Below, one piece after another: positions 42,422 through 51,750 of a stretch of 64,000 bases of DNA. The position numbers and the translations under genes were made by a program. This DNA comes from Thermoactinospora rubra (GTDB lineage: Bacteria > Actinomycetota > Actinomycetes > Streptosporangiales > Streptosporangiaceae): positions 62,001-126,000 of the forward strand of contig NZ_MSZZ01000023.1 in assembly GCF_002093975.1 (NCBI RefSeq). The letters are read 5' to 3'. Within the stretch, counting starts at the first letter, position 1. Every line of letters starts with the position of its first letter. The notes beneath the pieces are model-generated. The model worked only from the letters and a program-made list of their open reading frames with translations. It was not told the DNA's origin and made no database searches.

Positions 42422-44092
42422 CTACGACACTTTCACGATCGGCAGCCGGAGCGCGCCCGGAGCGGCCTGCGGCACCACCGGGGCGCGCGGCGCGACCGGC
42501 TCGATCCTCCGGTACGGCGAGCCGAGCGGCGGCCGGGGGTCGGGCTCGCCCGCGTTGGGCCAGAACGCCATGGCCCGCTCGGCCTGGGCGGTGATGGTGA
42601 GCGACGGGTTGACCCCGAGGTTGGCCGAGATCGCCGAGCCGTCGACGACGTGCAGCCCTTCATGCCCGTAGAGGCGGTGGTAGGGGTCGATCACCCCGGT
42701 GTCCGGCGAGTCGCCGATGGCGCAGCCGCCCAGGAAGTGCGCGGTGGCCGGGATGTCGAACAGATCCAGCCAGGTCCCGCCCGGCAGCCCGCCGATCTCC
42801 TCGGCCGCGTGCCGTACCGCCTCGTGACCGGCCGGGATCCACGTCGGGTTCGGCTCGCCGTGGCCCGGCTCGGCACGCAGGCCGAAGCGCGTGGCGCGCA
42901 CGGTGATGGAGTTGTCCTTGGCCTGCATGACCAGGGCGATGACGGTGCGCTCCGACCAGTTGCGCAGGTTCAGCAGGCGCAGCGCGGTCAGCGGCCGCCG
43001 CGCCGCCTCCCGCAGGAACGCCCGCCAGCGCACCTGCCCGCCGTCGATCAGCAGGGTGCGCAGCAGGCCCATGGCGTTCGACCCGGTCCCGTAGCGCACC
43101 GGCTCGATGTGGGTGTCCGGCGAGGGGTGGATCGAGGAGGTGATCGCGACGCCCTCGTTGAGCCGCGGCCCGCCGGAGGTCAGCCGCTCGAACCCCAGCA
43201 GCGCCTCCGAGTTGGTTCTCGTCAGCCGGCCCAGCCGGTCGGAGATCCGCGGCAGGCTGCCGTCGGCCTTGAGCCTGTGCAGCAGCCGCTGCGTGCCGTA
43301 CGTGCCCGCCGCGAAGACCACCTGCCGCGTGGCGAAGGTACGGCGGAGCAGCGGCGAGCCGGTCCTGCGCGCCGTGACCACGTAGCCGCCGCCGGGCCGC
43401 GGGCGCACCGAGGTGACCGTGGCCTCGGCATAGACCCGCACCCCGGCCTTCTCGGCGAGGTGGAGGTAGTTCTTGGTGAGCATGTTCTTGGCGCCGTGGC
43501 GGCAGCCGGTCATGCACTCGCCGCATTCGACGCAGCCCCGGCGGCGCGGCCCGGCGCCGCCGAAGTAGGGGTCGACGCCGTCGTCCCCGAAGTAGACCCC
43601 GACCGGGGCGAGGTGGAAGGTGTCCTCGCAGCCCATCTTGGCGGCGACCCTGCGCATGATCTCGTCGGCCGGGGTGAGCGTGGGGTTTACCACCACGCCG
43701 AGCATGCGCCTGGCCTGGTCGTAGTACGGCGCGAGCTCGGCCTTCCAGTCGGTGATCGAGGCCCACTGCGGGTCGCGGAAGAACGGCTCCAGCGGCTCGT
43801 ACAGGGTGTTGGCGTAGACGAGGGAGCCGCCGCCCACCCCCGCGCCGGCCAGCACCATCACCTTGCCTCCGGTGGCGCCGCGCAGCACGTGGATGCGCTG
43901 GATGCCCTTCAGCCCGAGCCACGGGGCCCACAGGAAGTTCTTGACGTCCCAGGAGGTTGCGGGCAGCGTGGACTCGTCGAAACGGCGTCCCGCCTCCAGG
44001 ACGGCGACCCGGTAGCCCTTCTCGGCCAGCCGCAGGGCGGAGACGCTTCCCCCGAATCCGGACCCGATGACGACCACGTCGAAGTCGGTCAT
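42422..44092 (-). CDS. GMC oxidoreductase, cholesterol-oxidase-like
   Basis: A 556-residue flavoprotein. VVVIGSGFGGSVSALRLAEKG binds FAD, and AGAGVGGGSLVYANTLY is the second GMC motif. The cysteine-rich RRGCVECGECMTGCRHGAKN (about 195-215) occurs in the ChoD/actinobacterial GMC subgroup. The C-terminal motif (HVVDGSAISANLGVNPSLTITAQAERA) holds the catalytic His/Asn region. It should oxidise a sterol or other bulky alcohol; the real substrate is unproven. The divergent kinase starts only 22 bases away, so their promoters must overlap each other's coding ends. Confidence 0.8.
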   Translation of the reverse strand: MTDFDVVVIGSGFGGSVSALRLAEKGYRVAVLEAGRRFDESTLPATSWDVKNFLWAPWLGLKGIQRIHVLRGATGGKVMVLAGAGVGGGSLVYANTLYEPLEPFFRDPQWASITDWKAELAPYYDQARRMLGVVVNPTLTPADEIMRRVAAKMGCEDTFHLAPVGVYFGDDGVDPYFGGAGPRRRGCVECGECMTGCRHGAKNMLTKNYLHLAEKAGVRVYAEATVTSVRPRPGGGYVVTARRTGSPLLRRTFATRQVVFAAGTYGTQRLLHRLKADGSLPRISDRLGRLTRTNSEALLGFERLTSGGPRLNEGVAITSSIHPSPDTHIEPVRYGTGSNAMGLLRTLLIDGGQVRWRAFLREAARRPLTALRLLNLRNWSERTVIALVMQAKDNSITVRATRFGLRAEPGHGEPNPTWIPAGHEAVRHAAEEIGGLPGGTWLDLFDIPATAHFLGGCAIGDSPDTGVIDPYHRLYGHEGLHVVDGSAISANLGVNPSLTITAQAERAMAFWPNAGEPDPRPPLGSPYRRIEPVAPRAPVVPQAAPGALRLPIVKVS

Positions 44093-44114
44093 CGCAGCAG
44101 CATAATGGGAGCCT

Positions 44115-46211
44115 ATGTCGCAGTTCGCGCCCCTCAAGCAAGCGGATCCCGAGAGGCTCGGAGACTACGAGCTTCTCGGCCGGCTCGGGGAGGGCGGCCA
44201 GGGCGTGGTGTACCTGGCCACTGCTCCCGGCGGCGGCAAGGTGGCGGTCAAGTGGCTGCGCGCCGAGCTGGCCGGCGACGAGGTCAGCATCAGCCGGTTC
44301 CTGCGCGAGGTGCAGGTCGCCGAGCGGGTCGCGCCGTTCTGCACGGCCGCCGTGCTGGCCAAGGGCGTGGCGCAGGAGCGGCCCTACATCGTCAGCGAGT
44401 ACATCGAGGGCCCGTCGCTGTACGCGATCGTGCAGGAGAAGGGGCCGCGCACCGGCAACGGGCTGCACCGGCTGGCCGTCGGCACCGCCACGGCGCTGGC
44501 CGCGATCCACCAGGCCGGGATCGTGCACCGGGACTTCAAGCCGGCCAACGTCCTGCTGGCGGCCGACGGGCCCAGGGTGATCGACTTCGGCATCGCCCGG
44601 GCGTTGAACGCCAACGCGACCATCACCAACATGCCGGTCGGGACCCCGTCGTACATGGCGCCCGAGCAGATCATGGGCGAGCTGGTGGGGCCGGCGGCGG
44701 ACATGTTCTCGTGGGCGAACACCATGGTGTACGCGGCGACCGGCAAGGCGCCCTTCGGCAACGACACCATGCACGCCGTGATCAACCGGGTGCTGAACCA
44801 CGAGCCCGACCTGGGGCGGCTCGACGGGCCGCTGCGCGAGGTGGTGGAGAGCTGCCTGGCCAAGGATCCGGCGGCGCGGCCGACCGCCGAGCAGGTGATC
44901 ATGCGGCTGCTGCGGCATCCCACGCTGGGGTCGCCGATCCCGCTGCAGGAGGCGGCCGCGGCCGCGACCGGCCCGCCGCTGACGCCGATGCCCGGCCTGG
45001 CGCCGCCGCCGGGCCAACCGGCCGCCCCGCCGCCCACCACCCAGCCAGCGGCCGGACAACCGCCCTTCACTCAACCGCCCGTCGCCCCTGCACCTACCAC
45101 CCAGCCGCCGCAGGGGCCTCCCGCCCGGCCGCCCCACGCCCCGGCTCAGCCGTACCGGAGACCCGGCGGGAAGCGGGGCAGGACCGGGCTGGTCGTCGGC
45201 GCGGCGGCGGCCTTCGCGGTCGTCCTGGCCGCGGGCCTGATCGTGATCACCGCGCCGTGGAAGCACCTCCCCTGGCAGCGCGCCGCCACCCCCGCCCCCA
45301 CGCCCACCCGCCCGCAGTCCACCCACACCGCCACCCCCGCCGTCACGCCCGTGCGCCTGCCCGGCGGCGAGATCACCCTGTTCGAGTCCCCCTCCGACCC
45401 GGTCAGGCTCACCTCCTACGAGGTGCGCAAGGACGAGGAGTGGGTCGACTACGCCCGCGCCTCGCTCACCGGCCGGTTCGCCGCCTACCCCGGCCACTGG
45501 GAGTCCCTGGTCTCTCCCGACGGCCGCTACCTGGCCGGACGCGCCAGGAACTACACGCCGGACGGCTACGACCCCGTGATCGTCACGGACCGCGAGACCG
45601 GCGCCCGCTTCACCGTCAAGACCGTCAGGAAGCCGCTCGGCGCCAGCGTGCGCGCCTGGTCCAGGGACGGCAGGAGGATCCTCCTCAACGTCGAGCGCGA
45701 CGTCGGCGGCGTCTGGTCCCACCTGGGCTTCGTCGTCGTCGACGTCAGGACCAGGAAGGCCACGGTCGTCAGGGTCAAGGACGCGCGCGGCCTGTCCGCC
45801 TTCGGCTGGGACGGCAGCCAGAACGGCGTCGTGAGCTGGGACGCCAGGGCGAGGGCGCTGCGGTTCTTCGACCTGCGCGGCACGCCCACCCGGGAGCTCA
45901 AGGGCCTGGGCGAGCTGCCTTCCGGCACCGACCGGCTGTTCTCCCCTTCAGGCCGGCAGTTCGCCACCACCTGCGACGACGGGGCCACCTGTATCTGGGA
46001 CACCCGCTCCGGCGACCGGCTGCGGCGCTTCGCCTCCGACTGCGACAAGGTCATCGGCTGGTTCGACGAGCAGCACCTGTACTGCTGGGAGCTCGACAAC
46101 GGCCGGGGCTACGAGGTGCAGGTGGTCGGCTTCGACGGCCGGCTGGTGCGCAGGCTGCTGCAGAGCGGCAAGGGCCTGAGCGTGAGCCCCGTCTTCACGC
46201 CGGCCCGATGA
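44115..46211 (+). CDS. Membrane Ser/Thr protein kinase with extracellular propeller-like sensor
   Basis: A 698-residue transmembrane kinase. Kinase domain about 16-275: glycine loop LGEGGQGVVYLA, Lys in VAVKWL, HRDFKPANVLL, DFGIARA, GTPSYMAPEQ. A Pro/Gln-rich linker (about 285-355) leads to one transmembrane helix (about 360-380). The outer part (about 410-698) has repeated SPDGRYLA, SRDGRRIL and SPSGRQFATTCDDGATCIWD segments, as in WD/TolB-like propellers. It is followed after 16 bases by a secreted propeller protein, so both may work in the same envelope pathway. Confidence 0.88.
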   Translation: MSQFAPLKQADPERLGDYELLGRLGEGGQGVVYLATAPGGGKVAVKWLRAELAGDEVSISRFLREVQVAERVAPFCTAAVLAKGVAQERPYIVSEYIEGPSLYAIVQEKGPRTGNGLHRLAVGTATALAAIHQAGIVHRDFKPANVLLAADGPRVIDFGIARALNANATITNMPVGTPSYMAPEQIMGELVGPAADMFSWANTMVYAATGKAPFGNDTMHAVINRVLNHEPDLGRLDGPLREVVESCLAKDPAARPTAEQVIMRLLRHPTLGSPIPLQEAAAAATGPPLTPMPGLAPPPGQPAAPPPTTQPAAGQPPFTQPPVAPAPTTQPPQGPPARPPHAPAQPYRRPGGKRGRTGLVVGAAAAFAVVLAAGLIVITAPWKHLPWQRAATPAPTPTRPQSTHTATPAVTPVRLPGGEITLFESPSDPVRLTSYEVRKDEEWVDYARASLTGRFAAYPGHWESLVSPDGRYLAGRARNYTPDGYDPVIVTDRETGARFTVKTVRKPLGASVRAWSRDGRRILLNVERDVGGVWSHLGFVVVDVRTRKATVVRVKDARGLSAFGWDGSQNGVVSWDARARALRFFDLRGTPTRELKGLGELPSGTDRLFSPSGRQFATTCDDGATCIWDTRSGDRLRRFASDCDKVIGWFDEQHLYCWELDNGRGYEVQVVGFDGRLVRRLLQSGKGLSVSPVFTPAR

Positions 46212-46227
46212 ACCGGCCGACGTCCCC

Positions 46228-48162
46228 ATGCGTGTAGGGGGCATGAAGTCCTCGTTGATCGGCGCGGTCGCCGCGCTGGCGCTGGCCTGTTCCGCGTGCA
46301 CGTCCTCCAGCCAGCAGCCCTCGGCGGCGGGCCGCCCCGCCCGCCTGCCCGACGTCCGCCTCGTCGCCTACGACAGCTGCGAGGACCTGCTGGCGGGGCT
46401 GCGCGAGAAGGCGGCGCAGAACGTCGGCCCGTGGGGCTTCGGCGGCGGCCCGGTCATGGCCATGGAGCGCGCCGACACGATGGCGGTCCCGCAGGACTCC
46501 ACTGCCAAGACCACGCCCGAGCACTCCACGACGAACGTTCACGAGGCCGGCGCCGACGAGCCGGACCTCGTCAAGACCGACGGCGACCGGGTCTTCACCG
46601 TCACGGGCGGCACCCTGCGGGTGGTCGACACCGCCACCAGGAAGGTCACCGTACAGCTGAAGCTCATGGGCGGCGAGACGCCCTACTACGGCGCGGGCGA
46701 GCTGCTGGTGCAGGGCGACCGGGCCCTGGTGGTGTTCCGCTCCGGCGGCGGCGTCCCCGTCCAGGACAAGCGCGACTTCGCCCCCATGCCGTCGCGACCG
46801 GTGTACGTGGTGGTCGGCCTGTCCGGCGAGCCCAGGGTGCTGGCGACGATCAAGCCCCAGGGCATGCACGTCGACGCCCGCCTGATCGGCTCGACCGTAC
46901 GGCTGGTGACCCGCAGCCAGCCCTCCATCGTCTTCCCGCAGACCACCACGAACGCCTCCGAGGAGGAGCGCAAGAAGATCAACCAGACCGTGGTACGGCA
47001 GGCGCCCGTCGACGCCTGGCTGCCGAAGATCGAGATCACCGACGCTTCGGGCGCCTCCAGGACCGACACGGTCAAGTGCGAGCGGATCAGCCACCCCTCC
47101 GACTACACCGGCACCTCCATGCTGACCATGCACACCATCGACCTGTCCGGCGACGTGGCCGCCGCCGGCACCGACCCGATCGGCCTGGCAGCGGACGGCG
47201 ACACGGTCTACAGCAACGGCACCGGCTTCTACGTGGCGAGCAACCCGCGCTGGTGGTTCCCCGTCCCGATCGACGTGGTCCGGCCGCAGGAGTCCTCGGC
47301 CACCCCGGCCGTGCCGCCGGAGGAGACCGAGGTGCACCGCTTCGACGTCAGCCGGCCGGGCGCGCCCCGCTACGTGGCCTCAGGCAAGGTGCCCGGGCGG
47401 CTGCTGAACCAGTACTCGCTGTCGGAGCACGACGGCCACCTGCGCGTGGCGACCACGCAGGCCACCTCGACCAGCAGCTCCAGCGGCGTCTACGTGTTCA
47501 GGGCCGACACCATGGCCAAGGTGGGCGAGGTCACCGGGCTCGGCAAGGGCGAGCGCATCTACTCGGTGCGGTTCATGGGCCCGGTCGGCTACGTGGTGAC
47601 CTTCCGCCAGGTCGACCCCCTCTACACGCTCGACCTGCGCGACCCGGCCGCGCCGAGGGCGGTGGGCGAGCTCAAGATCACCGGCTACTCGGCCTACCTC
47701 CACCCGGCCGGGGAGGGCCGCCTGATCGGCGTCGGCCAGGAGGCCACCGAGGAGGGCAGGACCAGGGGGACACAGATCTCGCTGTTCGACGTCAGCGACC
47801 CGGCCGGCCCGCGGCGGCTGTCGCAGATGTTCCAGAAGGACTCCGGCTCCGAGGCCGAGTGGGACCCGCACGCCTTCCTGTACTGGCCCAAGACCGGGCT
47901 CACGGTGATCCCGCTGAACACCTGGGACAACGGCAGGGGCCTGGCACAGAGCGGCGCGCTGGTGCTGAAGGTCACCGACTCGGCCGTCACCAAGGTCGGG
48001 ATGATCAAGCACCCGCGGATCAGGCAGGACCAGTACACCTACGAGCCGGCCATCCAGCGCTCGATGGTCATCGGCGAGTCGGTGTGGACGCTGTCGGAGA
48101 AGGGGCTGCAGGTCAACGACGCCACGACGCTGGCCGAGCAGGCGTTCGTCGAGCTGGGCTGA
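46228..48162 (+). CDS. Secreted beta-propeller domain protein (Beta_propel family)
   Basis: A 644-residue exported protein of the Beta_propel (PF09826-type) family. A signal peptide with a Cys at its end (LALACSAC) suggests a lipoprotein, although the lipobox is imperfect. The marker HEAGADEPDLVKTDGDRVF (about 107-127) and later YSVRFMGPVGYVVTFRQVDPLYTLDL, EAEWDPHAFLYWP are typical of the family. Function is unknown in general; binding outside the membrane is likely. ATG 46243 is an alternative start but then the aggggg is too close. Confidence 0.83.
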   Translation: MRVGGMKSSLIGAVAALALACSACTSSSQQPSAAGRPARLPDVRLVAYDSCEDLLAGLREKAAQNVGPWGFGGGPVMAMERADTMAVPQDSTAKTTPEHSTTNVHEAGADEPDLVKTDGDRVFTVTGGTLRVVDTATRKVTVQLKLMGGETPYYGAGELLVQGDRALVVFRSGGGVPVQDKRDFAPMPSRPVYVVVGLSGEPRVLATIKPQGMHVDARLIGSTVRLVTRSQPSIVFPQTTTNASEEERKKINQTVVRQAPVDAWLPKIEITDASGASRTDTVKCERISHPSDYTGTSMLTMHTIDLSGDVAAAGTDPIGLAADGDTVYSNGTGFYVASNPRWWFPVPIDVVRPQESSATPAVPPEETEVHRFDVSRPGAPRYVASGKVPGRLLNQYSLSEHDGHLRVATTQATSTSSSSGVYVFRADTMAKVGEVTGLGKGERIYSVRFMGPVGYVVTFRQVDPLYTLDLRDPAAPRAVGELKITGYSAYLHPAGEGRLIGVGQEATEEGRTRGTQISLFDVSDPAGPRRLSQMFQKDSGSEAEWDPHAFLYWPKTGLTVIPLNTWDNGRGLAQSGALVLKVTDSAVTKVGMIKHPRIRQDQYTYEPAIQRSMVIGESVWTLSEKGLQVNDATTLAEQAFVELG

Positions 48163-48185
48163 TCGACCTGGGCTGATCGGCCCGG

Positions 48186-49943
48186 CTAGCTCCCGGGATC
48201 ACCGGCCCGGCTGGGCTCCGGCGTCACCACGGGGACGATCTCGGGTGCGCCCAGCCGGATCGCGTCGGCCTCCTGGTCGGTGTCCTGCTCCTGGGAGCGC
48301 CGCTCGGCCTCCACACGCTTGGTGAAGTACTCCACCTCGCGCTTGACCTGCTCGTCGTCCCACTCCAGCGGGCCGGCGAGCAGCTCGGCCGCCTCCTGGG
48401 CGACGGCCGTGCCGCGGTGGAAGGTCTCGATGGAGATGTGCGTGCGCCGGGTGAGCACGTCGTTGAGGTGCCTGGCCCCCTCGTGGGTGGCCGCGTAGAC
48501 GACCTCGGCGCGCAGGTAGTCGTCGGCCCCGCCGAGCGGGCGCGCCAGCGAAGGGTCCTCGGCGATCAGCTCCAGGATCTCGTGGATGAGCGAGCCGTAC
48601 CGCTGCAGCAGATGCTCGATGCGGGCCACGTGCAGGCCCGACTCGTGCGCCAGCCGGTGGCGCGCGTTCCACAGCGCCTGGTAGCCCTCGGCGCCCACGA
48701 GCGGGACGCGGTCGGTGCACGACGGCGGCACGCGCTGGTCCAGGCCGTGGGCGACGGCGTCGACGGCGTCCTTGGCCATCACCCGGTAGGTCGTGTACTT
48801 GCCGCCGGCGATCATCACCAGCCCCGGCACCGGGTGGGCGACCACGTGCTCGCGCGACAGCCGGGAGGTCTCCTCCGACTCGCCCCACAGCAGCGGCCGG
48901 AGCCCGGCGTAGACGCCCTCCACGTCGTCGCGGGTCAGCGGCACCGACAGCACGGCGTTGACGTGGTCCAGCAGGTAGTCGATGTCCGCCCGCGAGGCCG
49001 CGGGGTGGGCCTTGTCCAGCGTCCACTCGGTGTCGGTGGTGCCGATGATCCAGTGGCGGCCCCACGGGATGACGAACAGCACCGACTTCTCGGTGCGCAG
49101 GATGATCCCGGTGAGGGAGTGGATGCGGTCGCGCGGCACGACCAGGTGGATGCCCTTGGAGGCGCGCACGTGGATCTGGCCGCGCCCGCCCACGAGCTCC
49201 TGGATGTCGTCGGTCCACACGCCGGTGGCGTTGACCACCTGCTGGGCGCGGATCTCCAGCTCCTCGCCGCCCTCCAGGTCGCGCACCCGGACCCCGGTGA
49301 CGCGCTCGCCCTCGCGCAGGAAACCGACGACCTGCGCCCGCGGGGCGACGTGCGCGCCGTACGCGGCGGCCGTGCGGAGCATGGTCATGACGTAGCGGGC
49401 GTCGTCGACCTGGCAGTCCCAGTACTGGATCGCGCCGGTGAAGGCGGTCCGCTTGAGCGCCGGGGCCAGCCGCAGGGCGCGGCGGCGCGACAGGTGCCGG
49501 TGGCCAGGCACGCCGCGGGTCAGCCCGGCGGTGAAGCCCAGCGTGTCGTACAGCGCCACGCCCGCCCCCACATAGGGACGCTCCCAGCCGTAGTGGGTCA
49601 TCGGGAACAGGAACGGCACGGGACGCACCAGGTGCGGCGCGATCCGCTGCAACAGCAGCGCCCGCTCCCGCAGCGCCTCGCGCACCAGCTCGAAGTTGAG
49701 CTGCTCCAGGTAGCGCAGCCCGCCGTGGATGAGCTTGGAGGACCTGGAGGAGGTGCCGGAGGCGAAGTCCCTGGCCTCCACGAGCCCCACGTCCAGCCCC
49801 CGGGTCGCGGCGTCGAGGGCGATGCCCGCCCCGACCACGCCGCCGCCGACCACCACCACGTCGAGCTCGCGTGCGGCCATCGCGGCGAGGGCCTCCGTGC
49901 GCTCGGTCGGCCCCAACCGGCTGCCCGTTCGCGCGGTCATCAT
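48186..49943 (-). CDS. glpD: Aerobic glycerol-3-phosphate dehydrogenase
   Basis: A 585-residue membrane-associated flavoenzyme that oxidises glycerol-3-phosphate to DHAP and feeds electrons to quinone. VVVVGGGVVGAGIALDAATRG is the FAD loop, SSRSSKLIHGGLRYLEQ follows near 65, and a conserved IIGTTDTEW segment lies near 300. Length and motif order match GlpD. ATGATG at 49943/49940 makes either start possible. No glpF or glpK is in the window. A DeoR-family regulator lies 100 bases upstream on the same strand but probably controls the sugar operon beyond it. Confidence 0.93.
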   Translation of the reverse strand: MMTARTGSRLGPTERTEALAAMAARELDVVVVGGGVVGAGIALDAATRGLDVGLVEARDFASGTSSRSSKLIHGGLRYLEQLNFELVREALRERALLLQRIAPHLVRPVPFLFPMTHYGWERPYVGAGVALYDTLGFTAGLTRGVPGHRHLSRRRALRLAPALKRTAFTGAIQYWDCQVDDARYVMTMLRTAAAYGAHVAPRAQVVGFLREGERVTGVRVRDLEGGEELEIRAQQVVNATGVWTDDIQELVGGRGQIHVRASKGIHLVVPRDRIHSLTGIILRTEKSVLFVIPWGRHWIIGTTDTEWTLDKAHPAASRADIDYLLDHVNAVLSVPLTRDDVEGVYAGLRPLLWGESEETSRLSREHVVAHPVPGLVMIAGGKYTTYRVMAKDAVDAVAHGLDQRVPPSCTDRVPLVGAEGYQALWNARHRLAHESGLHVARIEHLLQRYGSLIHEILELIAEDPSLARPLGGADDYLRAEVVYAATHEGARHLNDVLTRRTHISIETFHRGTAVAQEAAELLAGPLEWDDEQVKREVEYFTKRVEAERRSQEQDTDQEADAIRLGAPEIVPVVTPEPSRAGDPGS

Positions 49944-50043
49944 CCCCCCTGGTACGGCTGTCGCCTTGCTTAGGACTACTTACCCTTTTCTACCGGCGCG
50001 CGGATCCGGTAACCGCGCCCGCCCGTTTCGCCCGCGCCATGCC

Positions 50044-50814
50044 CTAGGCACGGATGACCTTGACGCCCGCCTCGACGAAGCGCGCCGCGGTCTCCTCGGC
50101 CAGGCGCGCGTCGGTGACCAGCGTGTCGATCTCGGTGACAGGACAGATGCGGGCGAAGGCCCGCTGCCCCACCTTGGACGAGTCGGCGACCACCACGACG
50201 TGGCCGGCCCTGCCGATCAGCAGGTGGTTGACGCCGGCCTCGCCTTCGTGGTGCGCGGAGGCGCCGAGCTCGACGTCGAGCGCGTCGACGCCCAGGAAGG
50301 CCACGTCGAGCGTCACCTGCTCCAGGACGCCCGACGCCAGCGGCCCGATCAGCTCGTAGGACTGCTGCCTGGCCACGCCGCCGGTCACGACGATCTTCAC
50401 GTGCTGCCGCACGACCAGCTCCGCGGCGATGTTGAGCGCGTTGGTGACGATCGTGAAGCCCGGTTCCAGCCGGGGGCTGGTGGCCAGCACGCGCGCCACC
50501 TCCGAGGTGGTGGTCCCGCCGTTCATGCCGACCACCATGCCGGGCGAGACCAGCTCGGCCGCGGCGGCGGCGATCCGGTGCTTCTCGTCGGCGTGGCGGG
50601 CGGGCTTGTACCGCAGCGGCAGGTCGTAGCTGACGCTCTGCGCGACGGCCCCGCCACGGGTGCGCATGAGCATCTGCTGCTGGGCGAGCTGGTCGAAGTC
50701 CCGCCTGATCGTCGCGGTGGAGACGCCCAGCTCGGAGGCGGCCTGCTCGACGGTGAGCCGCCCTTCGCGCGCGAGCAGTTCGAGTATCGCGTTCCACCGG
50801 TCGTAGCGGCCCAT
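50044..50814 (-). CDS. DeoR-family transcriptional regulator
   Basis: A 256-residue regulator. The N-terminal helix-turn-helix has the DeoR signature (about 6-55: RWNAILELLAREGRLTVEQAASELGVSTATIRRDFDQLA) and the sensor domain has the sugar-phosphate-binding GMNGGTTTSEVA and VTNALNIAAEL motifs. It is divergent, across 60 bases, from a five-step amino-sugar operon, and is the likely repressor (AgaR type) with a sugar phosphate as inducer. Confidence 0.88.
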   Translation of the reverse strand: MGRYDRWNAILELLAREGRLTVEQAASELGVSTATIRRDFDQLAQQQMLMRTRGGAVAQSVSYDLPLRYKPARHADEKHRIAAAAAELVSPGMVVGMNGGTTTSEVARVLATSPRLEPGFTIVTNALNIAAELVVRQHVKIVVTGGVARQQSYELIGPLASGVLEQVTLDVAFLGVDALDVELGASAHHEGEAGVNHLLIGRAGHVVVVADSSKVGQRAFARICPVTEIDTLVTDARLAEETAARFVEAGVKVIRA

Positions 50815-50874
50815 GGGGCAAGCCTAGCGAAACTCCCTCTGCCCAATACTGTTCATTTTTGATATAAAAGCTGC
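50815..50874 (+). promoter_or_regulatory. Divergent promoter/operator of the amino-sugar operon
   Basis: The gap contains an AT-rich run, tgttcatttttgatataaaag (50850-50870), unlike the surrounding DNA. tataaa (50863-50868) would make a -10 box 6 bases before the SIS start, or part of a DeoR site. No ribosome site is visible, so the transcript may have a very short leader. Confidence 0.45.
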
Positions 50875-51750
50875 ATGACTACGCACACCGAAGCCGAGAT
50901 CGCGTCCCAGCCCGACTGCTGGCGCCGGGCCGCGGCCGACCCGCCCCTCCACGCGCTGCCCCAGCCAGGAGAGCGGGTCGCCGTGATCGGCTGCGGGACC
51001 TCGTGGTTCGTCGCCCAGGCGTACGCGGTGCTGCGGGAACGCGCCGGGCAGGGCGAGACCGACGCCTTCGCCGCCTCCGAGGCGCCGCTCGCCACGCGCT
51101 CCTACGACCGGGTCGTGGCGCTCAGCCGCTCGGGCACCACGACGGAGGTGCTCGACCTGCTGCGCGGGGTCTCGGCGCGCACAACGGCGATCACCGCCGA
51201 CCCCGAGACGCCGATCATGACGCTGGCCGACCAGGTCGTCGTGCTCGACTACGCCGACGAGAAGTCGGTGGTCCAGACCCGCTTCGCCACCACGCAGCTC
51301 GCGATGCTGCGCGCCGGCCTGGGCGAGGACCTGGCCCAGGCCGTCGCCGACGCCGAGGCGGCGCTCGCCGAGGAGCTGCCCGAGCAGCTGGTCGCGGCCG
51401 AGCAGTACACCTTCCTGGGCACCGGCTGGACGGCCGGCCTGGCGCAGGAGGCCGCGCTGAAGATGCGCGAGGCGTCGCGGTCGTGGACCGAGGCCTACCC
51501 GGCCATGGAGTACCGCCACGGCCCCATCAGCATTGCCGGCCCCGGCCGCGTCACCTGGATGCTGGGCGCCGCGCCCGGCGGGCTTCGTGAGCAGGTCGAG
51601 GCCACGGGAGGGACGTTCGTGGAGTCGTGCCTGGACCCCATGGCCGAGCTCGTCCGCGTCCAGCGGGTGGCCGTGGCGCGCGCCTTCGCCCGCGGGCTCG
51701 ACCCCGACGAGCCCCTCCACCTCACGCGATCTGTGATTCTTTCTCCATGA
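50875..51750 (+). CDS. SIS-domain sugar-phosphate isomerase/deaminase (AgaS-like)
   Basis: A 291-residue double SIS protein. IGCGTSWFVAQAYAVLRE starts the first SIS fold, LSRSGTTTEVLDLL is the phosphate loop, and the second SIS contains MEYRHGPIS near 215, the motif found in GlmS-like isomerases and AgaS. Its neighbours are a NagA-like deacetylase, a PfkB kinase and a class II aldolase. AgaS, converting galactosamine-6-phosphate to tagatose-6-phosphate with loss of ammonia, fits best. Glucosamine-6-phosphate use is the alternative. Stop overlaps the nagA-like start (ATGA). Confidence 0.78.
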   Translation: MTTHTEAEIASQPDCWRRAAADPPLHALPQPGERVAVIGCGTSWFVAQAYAVLRERAGQGETDAFAASEAPLATRSYDRVVALSRSGTTTEVLDLLRGVSARTTAITADPETPIMTLADQVVVLDYADEKSVVQTRFATTQLAMLRAGLGEDLAQAVADAEAALAEELPEQLVAAEQYTFLGTGWTAGLAQEAALKMREASRSWTEAYPAMEYRHGPISIAGPGRVTWMLGAAPGGLREQVEATGGTFVESCLDPMAELVRVQRVAVARAFARGLDPDEPLHLTRSVILSP

